Below the pieces are notes generated by a model. The model was given only the letters and a program-made list of their open reading frames with translations. It was not told where the DNA came from and searched no databases. 64,000 nt of DNA from Lepidostoma basale (Eukaryota; Arthropoda; Insecta; Trichoptera; Lepidostomatidae), in the NCBI GenBank assembly GCA_022606425.2, contig JAHDVF020000211.1, forward strand, positions 3,782,001 to 3,846,000, read 5' to 3'. The translations under genes were made by a program, and so were the position numbers. How positions within the stretch are numbered: position 1 is the first letter of the stretch; each line of letters starts with the position of its first letter. Shown here piece after piece: positions 10,881 to 22,349 of the stretch.

Positions 10881-11030
10881 AGGCATCGACAGACTGGTGG
10901 CCAGCGAGCCTGGCGAAACCGGTCGCTGTCTAAATAAAGACAAAAGTGGAAGTAGTTAAAAAACATCGTTTTATTTAATTATTATTTAAAATGAACATCC
11001 ATCAAGAGATTTCAGTAAAATCATTTAAGT
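10881..11030 (+). repeat. HH3 copy with rearranged core
   Basis: The second half (stem GCCAG/CTGGC, GAAAC, CG, GTC at 10900-10927) is intact. The part that should hold CTGTCGA is an inverted fragment, a likely collapsed palindrome. Confidence 0.65.
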
Positions 11031-11084
11031 ATTTAACTGTTTAAATAAATTAAAGCTTCGTTATAAATATCTAAATTGATTATT

Positions 11085-11370
11085 TTTTGTCGCAACATCT
11101 GTTACGCTAACCGATGTTAGCATCATCAGGTCTCACAATCAACTAAAAATACACCAGAAAGGCCTTATTTATACACAAAATTATTAGGAGCGGAAGAAAC
11201 TGCATACAATATTGTAAATAATTATAATAAAGTTGGGGAAAAACAATATTTAGGTTCAAAACAATTGAAAATCTAAATTCACTTTATTTATATTATTATT
11301 TTTTCTAGTTTACATTTTTACCCCGACGATGAAGGCTATAAACCTTCGAAACTTGCCGAGAAAAATAAAC
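11085..11370. repeat. HH2 copy (minus) and an HH1-like copy (plus)
   Basis: Minus 11085-11150: CTGATGA, T, GCTAAC/GTTAGC, GTAAC in place of GAAAC, then GATGTT. Plus 11325-11365: CCGACGA, T, GAAGG/CCTTC, GAAAC. Both are degraded hammerhead-like cores with intact stem II. Confidence 0.5.
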
Positions 11371-11739
11371 GCAAAAGTTGATAAAACAGTATTTATGCAT
11401 AAAAAACGGAATTATTGAATTTCAGAGTGTTAGCGCCTTAATATTATATTATCACATATGAACACATCTTAAACGAATATGGCATCTATTTTATAAATCA
11501 AGTCCTCACTGTATATTCAATAAATTATAAATATATCAATGGTTTAATTATAATAAAAAAAATCTCTTTTAAAGTTGTCGAAAGAGTTGACAACTTTTTT
11601 ATACTATATCATTCTTCCGGTGATGGTGTTATCAAGCCTTCTAATAAGTCAAGAAAATAAACTGAAATGTGAAAGAATTAAGTTTTTTAATTCATAAAAA
11701 TAATGCATATGTATGAATGCAATATAAAAGTAGTGTTGA

Positions 11740-12130
11740 CAAAATTTAGCACTCTAAGCTATATGTGTGTCGACCAAGGGTGCGATAGGAGGATGAAGTT
11801 GGGAGAGATGGGGCGAAATTGTTACGAGTATCAGATTGGAGGGTCGAAGCGGAGAACAGGAGAAGTTGTAAGCGAAGAATACTGGAGGCTAAGGCTCGAT
11901 ATAGGCTGTATGGCCATCGAAGAAGAAGAATAAGAAGAAACCATATGTGTGTACCTTGTATTATATGATGTTAGTATTGCCTTGCAAAAACTGTTAAAAA
12001 TGAAAACCCCAACAGCAAGAGACTACGAGGAAGGCCGCCGAAGAGATGGAAAGATGGCTGGACGTCATCATCCCAGGACATTCACCGTTACAAACAGGCC
12101 AATGACCTAAGCAAAGAAAAATAAGAAGAA
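11740..12130 (+). repeat. RTE-type LINE C-terminal remnants
   Basis: Two pieces. One ends in a GAAGAAGAAGAATAAG tail (to 11940). The other (12000-12130) encodes RLRGRPPKRWKDGWTSSSQD, a GRPP(K/T)RW motif typical of RTE C-termini, and also ends in AAG-rich sequence. The rest of the block, 12130-12580, holds nothing I recognise. Confidence 0.55.
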
Positions 12131-12589
12131 TGTGTTAATATTACATTACAAAATGGAGAAGGATTTGTAAGCGTACAGCGCCCAGGTAGGCTTAGGTAAT
12201 TTGGCTCGCTAATACCAGCACATACATAAAACGTGAATATCTCGTGAGGTAAACGACGGAGGTCGGAGGTGAATGAAAGAAGAAATCGGAAGATCTGATC
12301 AGAAGTAAGCTGCTTGACTGTTCTCGAGCGATGTGCATGGCACACGGATTTACCATCATTCCCTGAGAATACCCGAATATTCATACCCACTCTATATACA
12401 ACGAACCGATGTAAAATACTTCAAGGGGTGAAATGTCTGTCTATTGTTTTGAGTAATTATCCTACAAGAGGAATGAAATAATTGTTTTTTTATGTTAAGA
12501 TTATGGAACTTAGTGACCAGTGACGCTCGAGTTCTTTCCTGTCTCGACCGTCGCGTGGGCAAGACGTATGTACATACATTTTAGTCAGC

Positions 12590-12715
12590 CATGTCGTGGC
12601 AGAGTAGCAACAGCTGTGGCTGACACACCGAAGGTCCCGGATTCGATTCCTGGCGATGACGGTGTAGTTCTCACACTGTATTTGGTTTGACTCATCAATA
12701 TTGAATTTCTGATAC
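12590..12715 (+). repeat. SINE head, tRNA-derived
   Basis: A-box-like GTGGCAGAGTAGCAACAGC and B-box GGATTCGATTCC, with the start of the SINE body (TCTCACACTGTATTTGGT). Truncated. Confidence 0.65.
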
Positions 12716-13019
12716 TGAACCTAATTACTGTTTTTTCCCATCTTTATTATAATTGTTTACAATATTGTGTGTAGTTTCTTCCCCTCCTAAATAATTTTGT
12801 ATATAAATTACGTATTTAAATATACCGTCTTATTTTCATTTTATATGCACGATGAAGTGCTCTTATGGTAGGTACAATGAATAATTTTATATTTTATAAT
12901 AGCATTTTTTTTTATAATTAAATTATTGAAACATGATTTAGTGAAATTCATCTGATGGAATTCTATTGTTTTTTTTTTTACATTAATTTAGTACAGACAT
13001 TCCGAGAGAACGGGAAATT

Positions 13020-13285
13020 TTGAAATAAGGAAGATTTGGGGTGTCGAAGATGTTTTGCGATGAGGAAGGCTGAGAAGATGTTACTGGAGAGAACGTGTTT
13101 TGAAAGAGTGATAAGTATAGCGGCAAATAAAGTACCAACAGGCAATTGCACAAGGCGACTTCCAGGATGACCACCCAGAAGATGGCACGACAGTTGGACA
13201 TCTACATCCCAGGAATAGGCTCCGAGAAATAACATATCGCAGTCCTAAAAGAGCAGAAGAAAAGTAATGAATTAAAAAGTCAATT
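13020..13285 (+). repeat. RTE-type LINE C-terminal fragment
   Basis: The plus strand encodes RRLPGCPPRRWHDSWTSTSQ around 13157-13210. This is related to the remnant at 12000-12130 and is broken by a stop. Confidence 0.5.
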
Positions 13286-13359
13286 GTTTTGACCGAAACA
13301 CTATGATACTTCAACATTATTAAGTATTACTCGTAAATTATAAAACTCTGTTTTTATGT

Positions 13360-13780
13360 ACCTATCACATTAAAAAAAAAAAAAAAACAATTGTGATACA
13401 TGAAAACAGAGTTTATATTTTTTTCTATGTTCGCCATAACTTTGTGTTGTAGATGTTTAATGTTTCTTTTTTGTGTACTTTGTATAGAACACAATAATTT
13501 ATTTAAAAAAATTAAATTAAATATCAAACATGTGTCGGACTAAACAGCCCTCCATCAGAGGTATTAAATAAATATTTAGAATATTATACAATTGTTTACA
13601 AATATGGTCAGTTTTGACAGATGCTATAATGATTTATTTTGGAACGTTTATGCTTTTGTTATAACAAATATAATGAATAAATTTAAAATTTAAAATCATA
13701 ATTTAAAGTTGTTATTGGGGTTCAAATTCAACAAAGGAAATAAATCAAATATTGGACTTGACGTTATATTATATTTATTT
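13360..13780 (-). repeat. Long HH6 hammerhead-like element
   Basis: Reverse complement of 17690-18045, with the same order of arm, core and a distal AT-rich part. The core (minus, 13530-13565) is degraded: CTGATGG, a hairpin, then CGACAC instead of GAAAC. The tail block with TTTGTGTTGTAGATGTTTAA matches the 3' end of the unit at 22425-22680. Confidence 0.65.
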
Positions 13781-13954
13781 GATTATTTATAATATTTTCT
13801 TTATTTTCAATTGCTTAATTAAGTTATATTTCTATTATTAACATCCAAAATCAACGCCACTTTCTTTATTAAATTAATTATTTTTTTCAATGAGATGGTT
13901 TGCGAATTCAGACATACAATTCAGAATACAGAGTTACACTTAACAAATAATACA

Positions 13955-14150
13955 TAAATTCTTCGTCTTCTTTCTGGCCCTATAGTCCTGGGTGGATCTC
14001 GGTCACTATAAAAAGTTTCTCCAGCCGACCGTATCCTGAGCCTTGGACTTCCACTCTTCTGGTCTGACTTCAAAAATTCTAGACCCTTCTAAAAACCGTC
14101 CAGCCAACGAAGCCACGGTCTTCCCACACTGCGTCTTCCCTATATTATTG
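13955..14150 (-). repeat. RTE-type LINE 3' fragment
   Basis: The minus strand reads as a degraded C-terminal segment and ends in AAG-rich sequence at 13955. It is distinct from families A and B. No frame survives. Confidence 0.4.
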
Positions 14151-14215
14151 AAGAATACATTGATATGATAAAAAATTGGATCATTTATAAACTTATGAAT
14201 TAATTATATATAGCT

Positions 14216-14744
14216 GTAAACTAACTAACTAACTAACTAACCATCACGCCGTCTCCCCCAAGGGGTAGGCAGAAAGAATGGACTGCCACACTTTTCTTTC
14301 CTGACATATTTCTCTCGCTTCCTCAACATTCATACATCGTGTCATGCACGCGCGTCGATTTCTCTGACTCCTCACATGGCCAACATTCAATATTTGATTT
14401 ATTTGATCGTGCCACGTTTTCCTCGGTCTTCCTCTATTTCTGGTTCTATTTACATCATTAACATATAATTTTTTTACCATTCTTTCTTCATTCATTCTTT
14501 CCATATGTCCAAACCATCTTAATGATCCTTTCATTATTTTGTCCATGACACCATCATTCGCACCGCATTCAGTTCTTATATTTTCATTCGACACTCTAGC
14601 ATACACAGAGTATCCACACATTCGTCTAAGAGATCTCATTTCTACTGCATTTATTCTACTTTCATCCTTCTTTTGCCAGTTCCATGCTTCGCTTCCATAC
14701 ATAAGGGTCGGTAGAAGAACACCATTGTACGTATATTATATAGC
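14216..14744 (-). mobile_element. RTE-A LINE, best-preserved 5'-truncated copy
   Basis: It contains a 152-codon open frame (14244-14702, minus). This is the post-RT C-terminal part of an RTE-clade LINE protein. Motifs seen: YGSEAW, INAVEMRSLRRM, GSLRWFGHMERM, RNRGRPRKTWHDQI, RNRRACMTRCMNVEEAREIC and the end YPLGETA. A (TTAG)n tail sits at 14221-14240. ATATATAGCT flanks the insertion at 14206-14215 and 14745-14754, a likely target-site duplication. The truncation removes the endonuclease and RT domains, so it cannot move alone. The open frame suggests a recent insertion. Confidence 0.85.
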
Positions 14745-14754
14745 ATATATAGCT

Positions 14755-15140
14755 AAATAGTCCGACTCCTGTATACTACTGGATTCAGGAATTGTATATT
14801 TAATTTCAAAGTAAATTTAAGAACACAATTCCAATGTTCGTACCAGATTTTGGTATTCCAATTGGTCGTATTTAGTGCGAGGGTTGTCCAATCAGAATAC
14901 GCGTCCCGAGGGATACTGGCGGATCCTCTTATCACCATTTACACCAAGTTCGTTACCGTTAAACCGTTAGTTAGCGAATAACGGTCTTGTCGCGAGGATT
15001 CGTACCGAAAGCTCACTCACACAAAATGAAGAGATAACAGCGCCACGGAGGCTGGGGCGAGATTAGAGGACAGATTGGCGCGTGGGGGCAGGATTAGGGC
15101 ACCGTACAATATAATAAGATACCATAGTCACACCTACAAA
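14755..15140. other. Noncoding, unassigned
   Basis: Moderately complex sequence without a sustained frame. A GC-richer part lies at 14890-15100. No repeat partner noticed. Confidence 0.25.
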
Positions 15141-15144
15141 CAAT

Positions 15145-15385
15145 CGCTGTCTGCAAATTTAATGTCTGTATTCATATTTCCGAATCTTCTTCTTCTTACT
15201 CCCCTGTTACACCTACGTCGATTTTATACCTGGTTAGCCTCTGTTCGCCGTATCATGTGAATAAAGTGAAAAAAACATGTTATAAATAATGAATATAAAC
15301 ATGTTATAACATGTAACAGGGGTGTAAGCACATAAGGTATAACAGGGCAGCAAGAATAAGAAGCAGACATTAAATTTGTAGATTA
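15145..15385. repeat. Imperfect inverted repeat
   Basis: The left arm (15148-15215) carries CTGCAAATTTAATGTCTG and a TTCTTCTTCTT run. The right arm (about 15315-15383) carries AGACATTAAATTTGTAGA and an AAGAATAAGAAG run. Both arms share CCCCTGTTAC. A foldback with gaps. Confidence 0.55.
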
Positions 15386-15394
15386 ACTATCTAA

Positions 15395-15560
15395 CTTACC
15401 ATCACGCCGTTTCCCCGAAGGGGTGGGCAGAGAGGATGGATCGCCACATTGTTCTATCCTGACATAACTCTTGCTCCTCTTCTACATTCACACATCGTGA
15501 CATGCACCCTCGTCGATTGTTCCTACTTCGAACATGGCCGCCTTTCAGTATCTAGATTTT
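15395..15560 (-). repeat. RTE-B 3' fragment
   Basis: Inverted 3' end starting CCATCACGCCGTTTCCCCGA, matching 49140-49265 on the other strand. The coding part is degraded. Confidence 0.65.
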
Positions 15561-15644
15561 TTTTTTTTATATTGACTCTACTTATGGATTATTATATTTT
15601 ATTCAAATATAAAAATCTTAAGAGATATTTAGTTATAAAATTAA

Positions 15645-15845
15645 ATGATGAAATCTCTTGATGGAAGTTCATTTTAAATAATAATGAAATAAAACGATGT
15701 TTTTAAACTACTTCCACTTTTGTCTTTATTTAGACAGCGACCGGTTTCGCCAGGTTCGCTGGCATCGACAGACTGGTCGCTGTCTTAATAAAGACAAAAG
15801 TGGAAGTAGTTAAAAAACATCGTTTTATTTAATTATTAGTTACAA
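15645..15845. repeat. Compact HH3 palindrome
   Basis: Two HH3 arms meet at 15780 with almost no spacer. The minus core (15733-15780) reads CTGTCGA, T, stem GCCAG/CTGGC with an extended loop, GAAAC, CG, GTC. Outer ends are AAAACGATG-type on both sides. Confidence 0.75.
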
Positions 15846-16039
15846 AATTATTTAGAACTAGAGTTTTTCATAATAATTGTATTTTGATCAATTAATTCAA
15901 AGTATCCGAAAATAAATTGATTTTATATTTTTCGGGTATATTGAATTCATTGTCTCGGTGGTACCATGATTTCCTTGGTTCTCCTTGAGTTTGAATATAT
16001 TTTAACTATAATTCATTGTTCCCACGTTAAATGTGAACT

Positions 16040-16590
16040 ATTTCTTCTTCTTCTTTCTTCTTCTTGTAGACTTATGTGGTCTGTTCTCCAGAGTGTTGCT
16101 CCTCCTGTGAGGTAGACTCCCAGATGTCCTTCCATCTTTAAGGAGGTCTTCCACGAAGACGAGTCCCGTGAGGCTGATTATGTAGTCAATATAGGGAAGT
16201 CTGGTGGTGTCCATTCTTTGAACATGTACCAGTCCCTTCTTCGCTGTCCGCTCCATCTTATAATATCGTTAACCTCACATATCTCTCTAATTCTGGTGTT
16301 CCTCACGTGATCTCTCAGTGCTTTGCCTGCTATCATCCTGGGTGTTTCCATCTCTGAAATCCTCAAAACTTGTTTGGTTCTTACTATGTCTGCCCCTGCT
16401 TCGACGCCATATGTTATTATTGGTCTTACGCATGCTTAATAGATTCTCACCTTACTCTTAATGGCCATGTCTTTGTTTTTCCATATTGTGGTTTATTGAG
16501 CGCCAGAGATTGCAGCTATCTTGTTTACTTGGGCTTGTATTTCTTCCCGCAGATCAGCTCCTCCCACCAGGTCTATAGTAGTGTGAATGA
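16040..16590 (-). repeat. RTE-D LINE C-terminal fragment
   Basis: The minus strand encodes ISEMETPRMIAGKALRDHV and RIREICEVNDIIRWSGQRRR, related to the better copy at 55918-56271. Frame breaks lie near 16180 and 16370. The 3' end is an AAG-rich run at 16040-16065. Confidence 0.65.
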
Positions 16591-16800
16591 ATAAAGATGT
16601 CGAGGAAGGCCAAGGAAGACATTGCAGGACCAAATAAATCAATTACTAAAAGGTGGTCAGGTTAAAAGTCGGAACAAACAACGAGCGTGCGTTCACGGTG
16701 TGGAGTGTAGAAAAGGCATGAGAAATATGTCAAGATAGAATAGTGTGGCGGTTCATCCCCTTTGCCTACCCCTCCATAGAAACGGTGTGATGCTAAGTTA
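16591..16800 (+). repeat. RTE-type fragment, B-like 3' end
   Basis: Encodes remnants of RPRKTLQDQINQLLKGGQVK and ends CCATAGAAACGGTGTGATG. Closest to the copy at 53554-53902. Confidence 0.55.
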
Positions 16801-17439
16801 CTTAATGTTGAAACTTGTAGATTTATCTTTTAAAATAGTAAATGAAATATTGCAGGTGTTAGTTATAATTGGTTAAATGAAGATAAGTGACATATATCCT
16901 CAGTTTATTTTTAAAAAAAATCACAACATACGTAGATATTACAATATTATATCTGACTCGAATATTATACAAATTATATCAGATTGTAATGTAATGTTAA
17001 GAATATCATATTTAGCGAAGACGCACACCAATTTCGTTAAAGCTGCCCCGCACAAACTAACTTTTAAAGAATAGCGCCATCTCTCGGTTAGTAGGACTAC
17101 TACTAGATCAATATTAGTTTCCGGTGTAAACTATCTTTCAACGACCGGGCGTAAATTAGTTTCTTATTGGATTATATTACATAGTGTTATGCACAAATAT
17201 ACTAACCGACATTCAAAACCATTTGTATGCAGAATATTTTTGAACATTAACCGTTTTTGCTTTAAAGAAATTTCGTATTTTGTCGTTCGTTTCATGTCGT
17301 TTTATGAGATGTTTCCATTCTTTCGATCTTATTCCAAAATTCACCACCGAGGGTTTAGTATAAAATAACAATCTCATGAAATCATGAAAATAAAAGTTCA
17401 TATCTGTGCACTCTTTCAATTATTTTTTTGGTTTGCATC

Positions 17440-17570
17440 ATAGTTTGATATCTATACGGTTTGCTTGATAATGGATTGAGAATGTGAAACATATAATTCC
17501 CATAAAACTTCTAGAAAGCAGACGTTTTTGTTCATATTAAATATTCAATCATATTAAATATACAATAAAT
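17440..17570 (+). repeat. Half copy of foldback P
   Basis: The right arm only: AACTTCTAGAAAGCAGACGT then a degraded outer end. The block 16800-17440 before it is AT-rich and unassigned. Confidence 0.45.
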
Positions 17571-17689
17571 ATATTTTATGATTAATAAAACAATTTGAAA
17601 TATAACTTCGAACAATCTCGAAATTTTAGAACTTAAAAAAGCGATTAAAACTAAAGAAAATATTATAAATAATCAAATAAATTTAACTT

Positions 17690-18045
17690 TAATTTAAAGT
17701 CCAATGTTTGGTTTATTTGCTTTGATGTAAGATAATACCTGGACCCCCAATAAGAACTTTAAATTATAATTTTTAATTTATTCACAATAGTTGTTATAAA
17801 AAAACGTAAACGTTCCGAAATAAATCATTTTAATATATGTCAAAACTGACCTCATTTGTGAATTAAAAAAATAATAATTAATTATATTTATATAAAATCA
17901 CTGATGAAGGGCTTGTATGTCCGTTTTTTTGTTTTTAATATATTTTTAAATAAAGTGTGTGTTGTATACAAAGTATATAAAAAAGAAACACTAAACATCC
18001 GCAACACAAAGTTATGATGAATATAGAAGAGATTATTTTTCATTT
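17690..18045 (+). repeat. Long HH6 hammerhead-like element
   Basis: Inverted partner of 13360-13780. The core at 17900-17925 is CTGATGA, A, GGGC/GTCC-like hairpin, then CCG without GAAAC. The tail with AACACAAAGTTATGATGAAT is like that of 22425-22680. Confidence 0.6.
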
Positions 18046-18049
18046 TCTC

Positions 18050-18225
18050 GTGGTTATTTATTTATTGTGTCTTGAATATAAAATAAAATAATAATAAAAC
18101 TCCCTATTAAATATTTAGTACGAATGTTTTCAAGATGATTCATTATATTTTATGGGATTTGATGAAATATTTCAATATGAAATATAATAAAACTTCTAGA
18201 GAAACAGACATATTAATCGATTATT
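18050..18225. repeat. Foldback element, family P, decayed
   Basis: Outer ends TTATTGTGTCTTGAATAT and a TTCTAGAgaaACAGAC arm are visible. The centre is shortened. Confidence 0.5.
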
Positions 18226-18449
18226 TAGTTTCGTTATATTTCTTTGTTATTCAAATCTGATTATATAATATTATTATTGTTATAAATGTGGATTAAGAAT
18301 TTCCATTACACAGTTCATTGTTTTGCCCGAAACACTATGATAGTTCAACATTAAACGTATGTGTTTTAAAACGATTTACGACAGAACTTCAAATGCTAAT
18401 ATCAGGAAATAATGTAAAGCGGAAGGAAGTATTATTAACAAAATTACGA

Positions 18450-18710
18450 AAGGTTCACTGCGCTCGTATGGACACATATATATGGATAAAGAAAGGATGG
18501 TTAAGAAAGTATACGTTAACGATGTAAATGGAGTACTGAGTCGAGGAAGATCGAGAAAAACATGGCATGACTAAATCAATAAAATTTTAAAGGTCGGCCT
18601 ATAAAAAGTCGTTGTTTGAATGTGGAGGAAACTAGAGAGGTGTATGTCAGGGTAGAGTTGTGTCCATGCTCTCTCCCTGCCTTTCTGGAGAAACGGCGTG
18701 ATGGTTTTTT
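18450..18710 (+). repeat. RTE-B LINE 3' fragment
   Basis: Carries the AAAGAAAGGATGGTTAAGAA region, then a degraded RKTWHD-type block and GGAGAAACGGCGTGATGGTT at the end. Similar to 48880-49285. Confidence 0.65.
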
Positions 18711-18944
18711 GTTGTTATTCAATATTATTTAAATATACTAACTTAATCGGTTAAGCTCCATTTCCTATTCTATCGAGTCTGGTCACTTCCACCTCAACGT
18801 CCTCATTTCTGCAACATGCAGCCTTTGGTCATCTTGGTATCTTACACTCTTACAACCCAATATGGATAAACTGTATAGCTTGAATTGGGCTTATTGCTTT
18901 TTTTACACCTTACATTAGTTTTATTTATAGTGCCGTTGAAACGT

Positions 18945-19035
18945 AGTTGACGACTCTCGTGGCAGAGTGATAAGAGCTATGACTGCCAGACTGAAGGTCC
19001 GGATTCGAATCCCGGCGTTGCCAGTATGATTGCCC
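18945..19035 (+). repeat. SINE head, tRNA-derived
   Basis: A-box-like CGTGGCAGAGTGATAAGAGC and B-box GGATTCGAATCCC. The body is lost. Not a functional tRNA, since no cloverleaf could be closed by eye. Confidence 0.65.
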
Positions 19036-19154
19036 GGGGCGCAATTTGAATGTCTTGGGGGGTAAAGCGCAAATCGTTAATATATAATATGTTACATTGT
19101 TCACACAAACGCATTTTCGAAAAAAATATATATTGAAAGACTGACTTTTCGGTC

Positions 19155-19810
19155 AAGTATTAGTTAGTTATTTGACAGACATCTTTGAACAAATAAACAT
19201 TCTAAATAAACAACTACAAAGAGCAAACAAGACCCTTATTGATACAAAATTTAAGTAATAATTAAATAAAACGATGTTTTTTAACTAAAATTTAAGATTT
19301 CTGCAGAGCAATTTTATTGGCTAAGTAAGTGTGAGGTGACCAATTCAGCTGTAATTGTTATTGTGGATCACTTGGATAAAATGCCTAGTGACTTAAATGA
19401 CAGTTATTCAGATTTGAAAGAAATTTCTTTCCTATCTAGGATAACCCAATCAATATTGGTAGATATAACTGGTGTGGCCATACGGTGTCAAGAAAAACTT
19501 TTAGAATTGCAAAATGATGAATCTTTTAAAGCACTATTCAACATAAAAAATACAATGTCGTGGCTTTGAGTCGAGACAGAAACTAAAGGCCCGATTAAGA
19601 CAAATTTAGCAAGAAAATTACTGTTACCATTCCCATCATCATATATAGTTGAATGCGGTTTTAGCGCTGTGAATGATTTGCAATTGAAAAAAAAAATAAC
19701 GAAATTTTCTTGATATCACAAACTGTGGAGATTTAAGATTAAAATTTACCAACTTAGTACCTCACATGAAAACTCTTTGCAGTTTACATCAAGCCCAAGG
19801 ATCGCACTAA
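19155..19810 (+). pseudogene. Broken hAT transposase, C-terminal part
   Basis: The plus strand encodes LTDIFEQINILNKQLQR (19160-19215), then SAEQFYWLSKCEVTNSA (from 19300), an open frame to 19569 with DHLDKMPSDLNDSYSDLKE, and further on LLLPFPSSYIVECGFSAVN followed by remnants of LRLKLTNLVPH. The FPSSY-VE-GFSAVN block is the hAT dimerisation region as seen in SCAND3/ZBED-like proteins. The frame is broken by a 31-bp insertion at 19256-19286, by a stop at 19567 and by later frameshifts. No N-terminal BED finger or catalytic part lies in the window. Transposition would need an intact copy elsewhere. Confidence 0.75.
19256..19286 (+). mobile_element. 31-bp terminal fragment of HH3 inserted with duplication
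   Basis: The inserted bases equal the outer end of family HH3 (compare 6487-6515 and 15822-15850). AAAATTTAAG occurs on both sides (19246-19255 and 19287-19296). Without the insert and one repeat copy, the hAT frame is continuous. Confidence 0.75.
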
Positions 19811-19984
19811 TTTTCTTTCGAGTAGTTATGTAACATAATATGCATATTATTTATTTATGGAAATTAAATAAAATCAGTATATATTACATCTGTGCATTTA
19901 GGTAAATCAAAAATTGGGAAGGGATGGCGTGGAGATTTTTGAATCATTGAAGTGGGGCAAGGTGGGGAAACCATGCTTTAGAGC

Positions 19985-20215
19985 AACAACAACAAACCAT
20001 CACGCCGTTTCCCCGCAGGGGTAGGCAGAGAGAATGGACCGCCACACTACTCTATCCTGACATACCTCTCTAACTTCCTCCACATTCATACTCGTACATC
20101 GAGTCATACACGCACGTCGATTCACTTACTCCACTTACATCGTAACGTATACTTTTTTAACCATTCTTTCTTCACCCATGCGCTCCATATGTCCAAGCCA
20201 ACGCAGCGATCCTTT
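19985..20215 (-). repeat. RTE-B LINE 3' fragment
   Basis: The inverted GTT-type tail (CAACAACAACAAACC) is followed by the RTE-B 3' end and the segment encoding ERMG-type residues. It abuts the next element at 20215. Confidence 0.75.
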
Positions 20216-20515
20216 CACCAATCTGCCTCTAGTGACACCGGTGGGTGGAGCAATTAGTCTGCTGAACGCAGTCTCCTCGGAGATCGACGTCTTTCATGTT
20301 AGTGAAAGTACGTTCAGGGGACAAATACTCTTGACTTTAGAAAGTATCTTGTCTTCCTAATGTCGAACCATCACTAATGCGTTCCTGGTATTATGTTGTA
20401 TGTGTATAATATCTTACCTGTACTCAATAGATGCCTTAAACATTTATGCTGTTTGTAATGTCTTTTGAGTAAATAAACTGATTTGATTTCATTTGATTTG
20501 ATAAATGCTTTAGAG
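20216..20515 (+). repeat. LINE 3' UTR with TTTGA-type tail
   Basis: Matches 61140-61410 in inverse orientation, including CGTACTTTCACTAA (complement) and ATAGATGCCTTAAAC. It ends in tandem TGATTTGATTTCATTTGATT. The tail type fits jockey-like LINEs of moths and butterflies. No coding part is present. Confidence 0.6.
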
Positions 20516-22349
20516 GAAACGGCATAATGGTTTGTTGTTGGTGTTGTTGGAAGGATTGTAAAATGAAATCACATTTTTTCATTCAATTTATTTTATTTTG
20601 TTATTATATATATAATGAATGACATTCGTAGTTTCTGAAATGGTTTCGATTTTCAACACTCATCAAATGCATGTAATATTATTTTATCTTTCATTTTTAG
20701 TGGGTTATACAACAATTAATGATAATATGTTAGTGTCCATAATTTTACCTTTAACGTCTACAAACACATTTAATTTAAGTTACACACTATGAATTGTTAA
20801 GATAAACAGCAAATGTACACGGGGTTTGATAGTTATATTAGAATAATTCACATTTAATTCTTTATACACATATCAGAAAAAAAACGCAACTATTGTAAAA
20901 CAAAATATTTCAACAAACAAATTAATACAATTCACAGAATTATTTATTTTTTCTAAACCTCGCGTTTTTACAGGTATTTAATAGTGTAAAAATCACCATT
21001 AACAAAAGAGTAACAAAAAAACAATGCAACAATATTTCGAAATTCAAAATTCAATAACAAAAAAGAACAATTTTATAATAACGATACAATGTCTTGAGTT
21101 ATAAAAAGCTATTGTTATTTATCTGACAACATAACAGAACTTAAAATCATTACATTTCATATGACAAGTGTTTAAATTTATTATTTGTGTACGCATACAG
21201 AAGTGTACATAATAGCTGGTATATAAAATATTAAAAACTTTCTGTAGATTATTTTTATATATTTTACAAGATCTAGTAACATCAGTTAGTACCGTTATTA
21301 CTCATTTCTACTGAAATATAATGATTTCGAGTTATTGTTTATATTTTGACCACAATTTGATGCATATTTATTTATATAATAGCTAAAATTTAAGCATCAT
21401 TTCGCTAAGGAATAAGTGAACTCAATTATTTAGTAAAAAAAACAGTTGTTACATAATTGAATGTAAAGATCTGGAATGATATACATTTTCGGTAGACGGC
21501 ATTGGAATGGCTATTTGATTTAAAATTTGTACTTTGCACATCGACCGAATGAAAAATAATAAAAAGTATTTTTTATAACTTAAATTGGTTATGCATTGAT
21601 ACTTTTAGACGTAAGAAATGAAAGGATATGTGTTAGAAATGAGATAATTTATTTCTTGATTTCTCTCAATCAAAGCACCATTTTTGTGTGCGGAAAATAA
21701 GAATACATGAAATTCTAACCTTCTAGGTATGATTCCAAAATAAATGACATTAAACTAACATAAGTACTCCCTAGCAATAAGGTACTCCTTAAAATTATGC
21801 AACATTTATTATTTAAAGGAACTCATGTAGAATCGACTTGACTTACACTTATTATGTTTAAGTTTTCAGTATTTAAAATCGTTTCACAAAGATACAGGTA
21901 CAGCAAAGGTACAGCTGCTTATAGAAATATTAATCGTTTTTCGTTTTGATTCTGATTCATATTTTTTATGTTTTGTAATAATTTCTTTTACAATTTGAAA
22001 TGACGGTGATACATTTTACAAATTTTAATTACATTTAACAGTTAATTACAACTGGTTTCGCAAAGCAATTGTTTTAAAATCAATTAAACCGATCGCAAGA
22101 TTCTGTTCGCAAATAGTTGAGCTTATTTCAAGTATAAGCTTTATCAAAAATACGTGATATTCGCTCTGAATAAAACTGATTGTGATTATCTCGTAAATAT
22201 AAAAAATTTACACCCCCGTTCATCGGTTGGTTTCATTTGTAATAGTAAAGTGTACTGGCCTCGAACTGTAATTAACTACATTTACAGACATATAGTCTAA
22301 GTTCATCATTATATTACGTACAATTTAGTAGTAATTAAAGTTTGTAAGA

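Noticed and set aside
12088..12390. 100-codon minus frame
   Set aside because: No recognisable family. It overlaps an RTE-like remnant on the other strand and has no start context.
14221..14240. CTAACTAAC runs as telomeric TTAGG repeats
   Set aside because: The period is four (TTAG), not five, and each run sits at an RTE 3' end. Same at 29661-29680, 52049-52068 and others.
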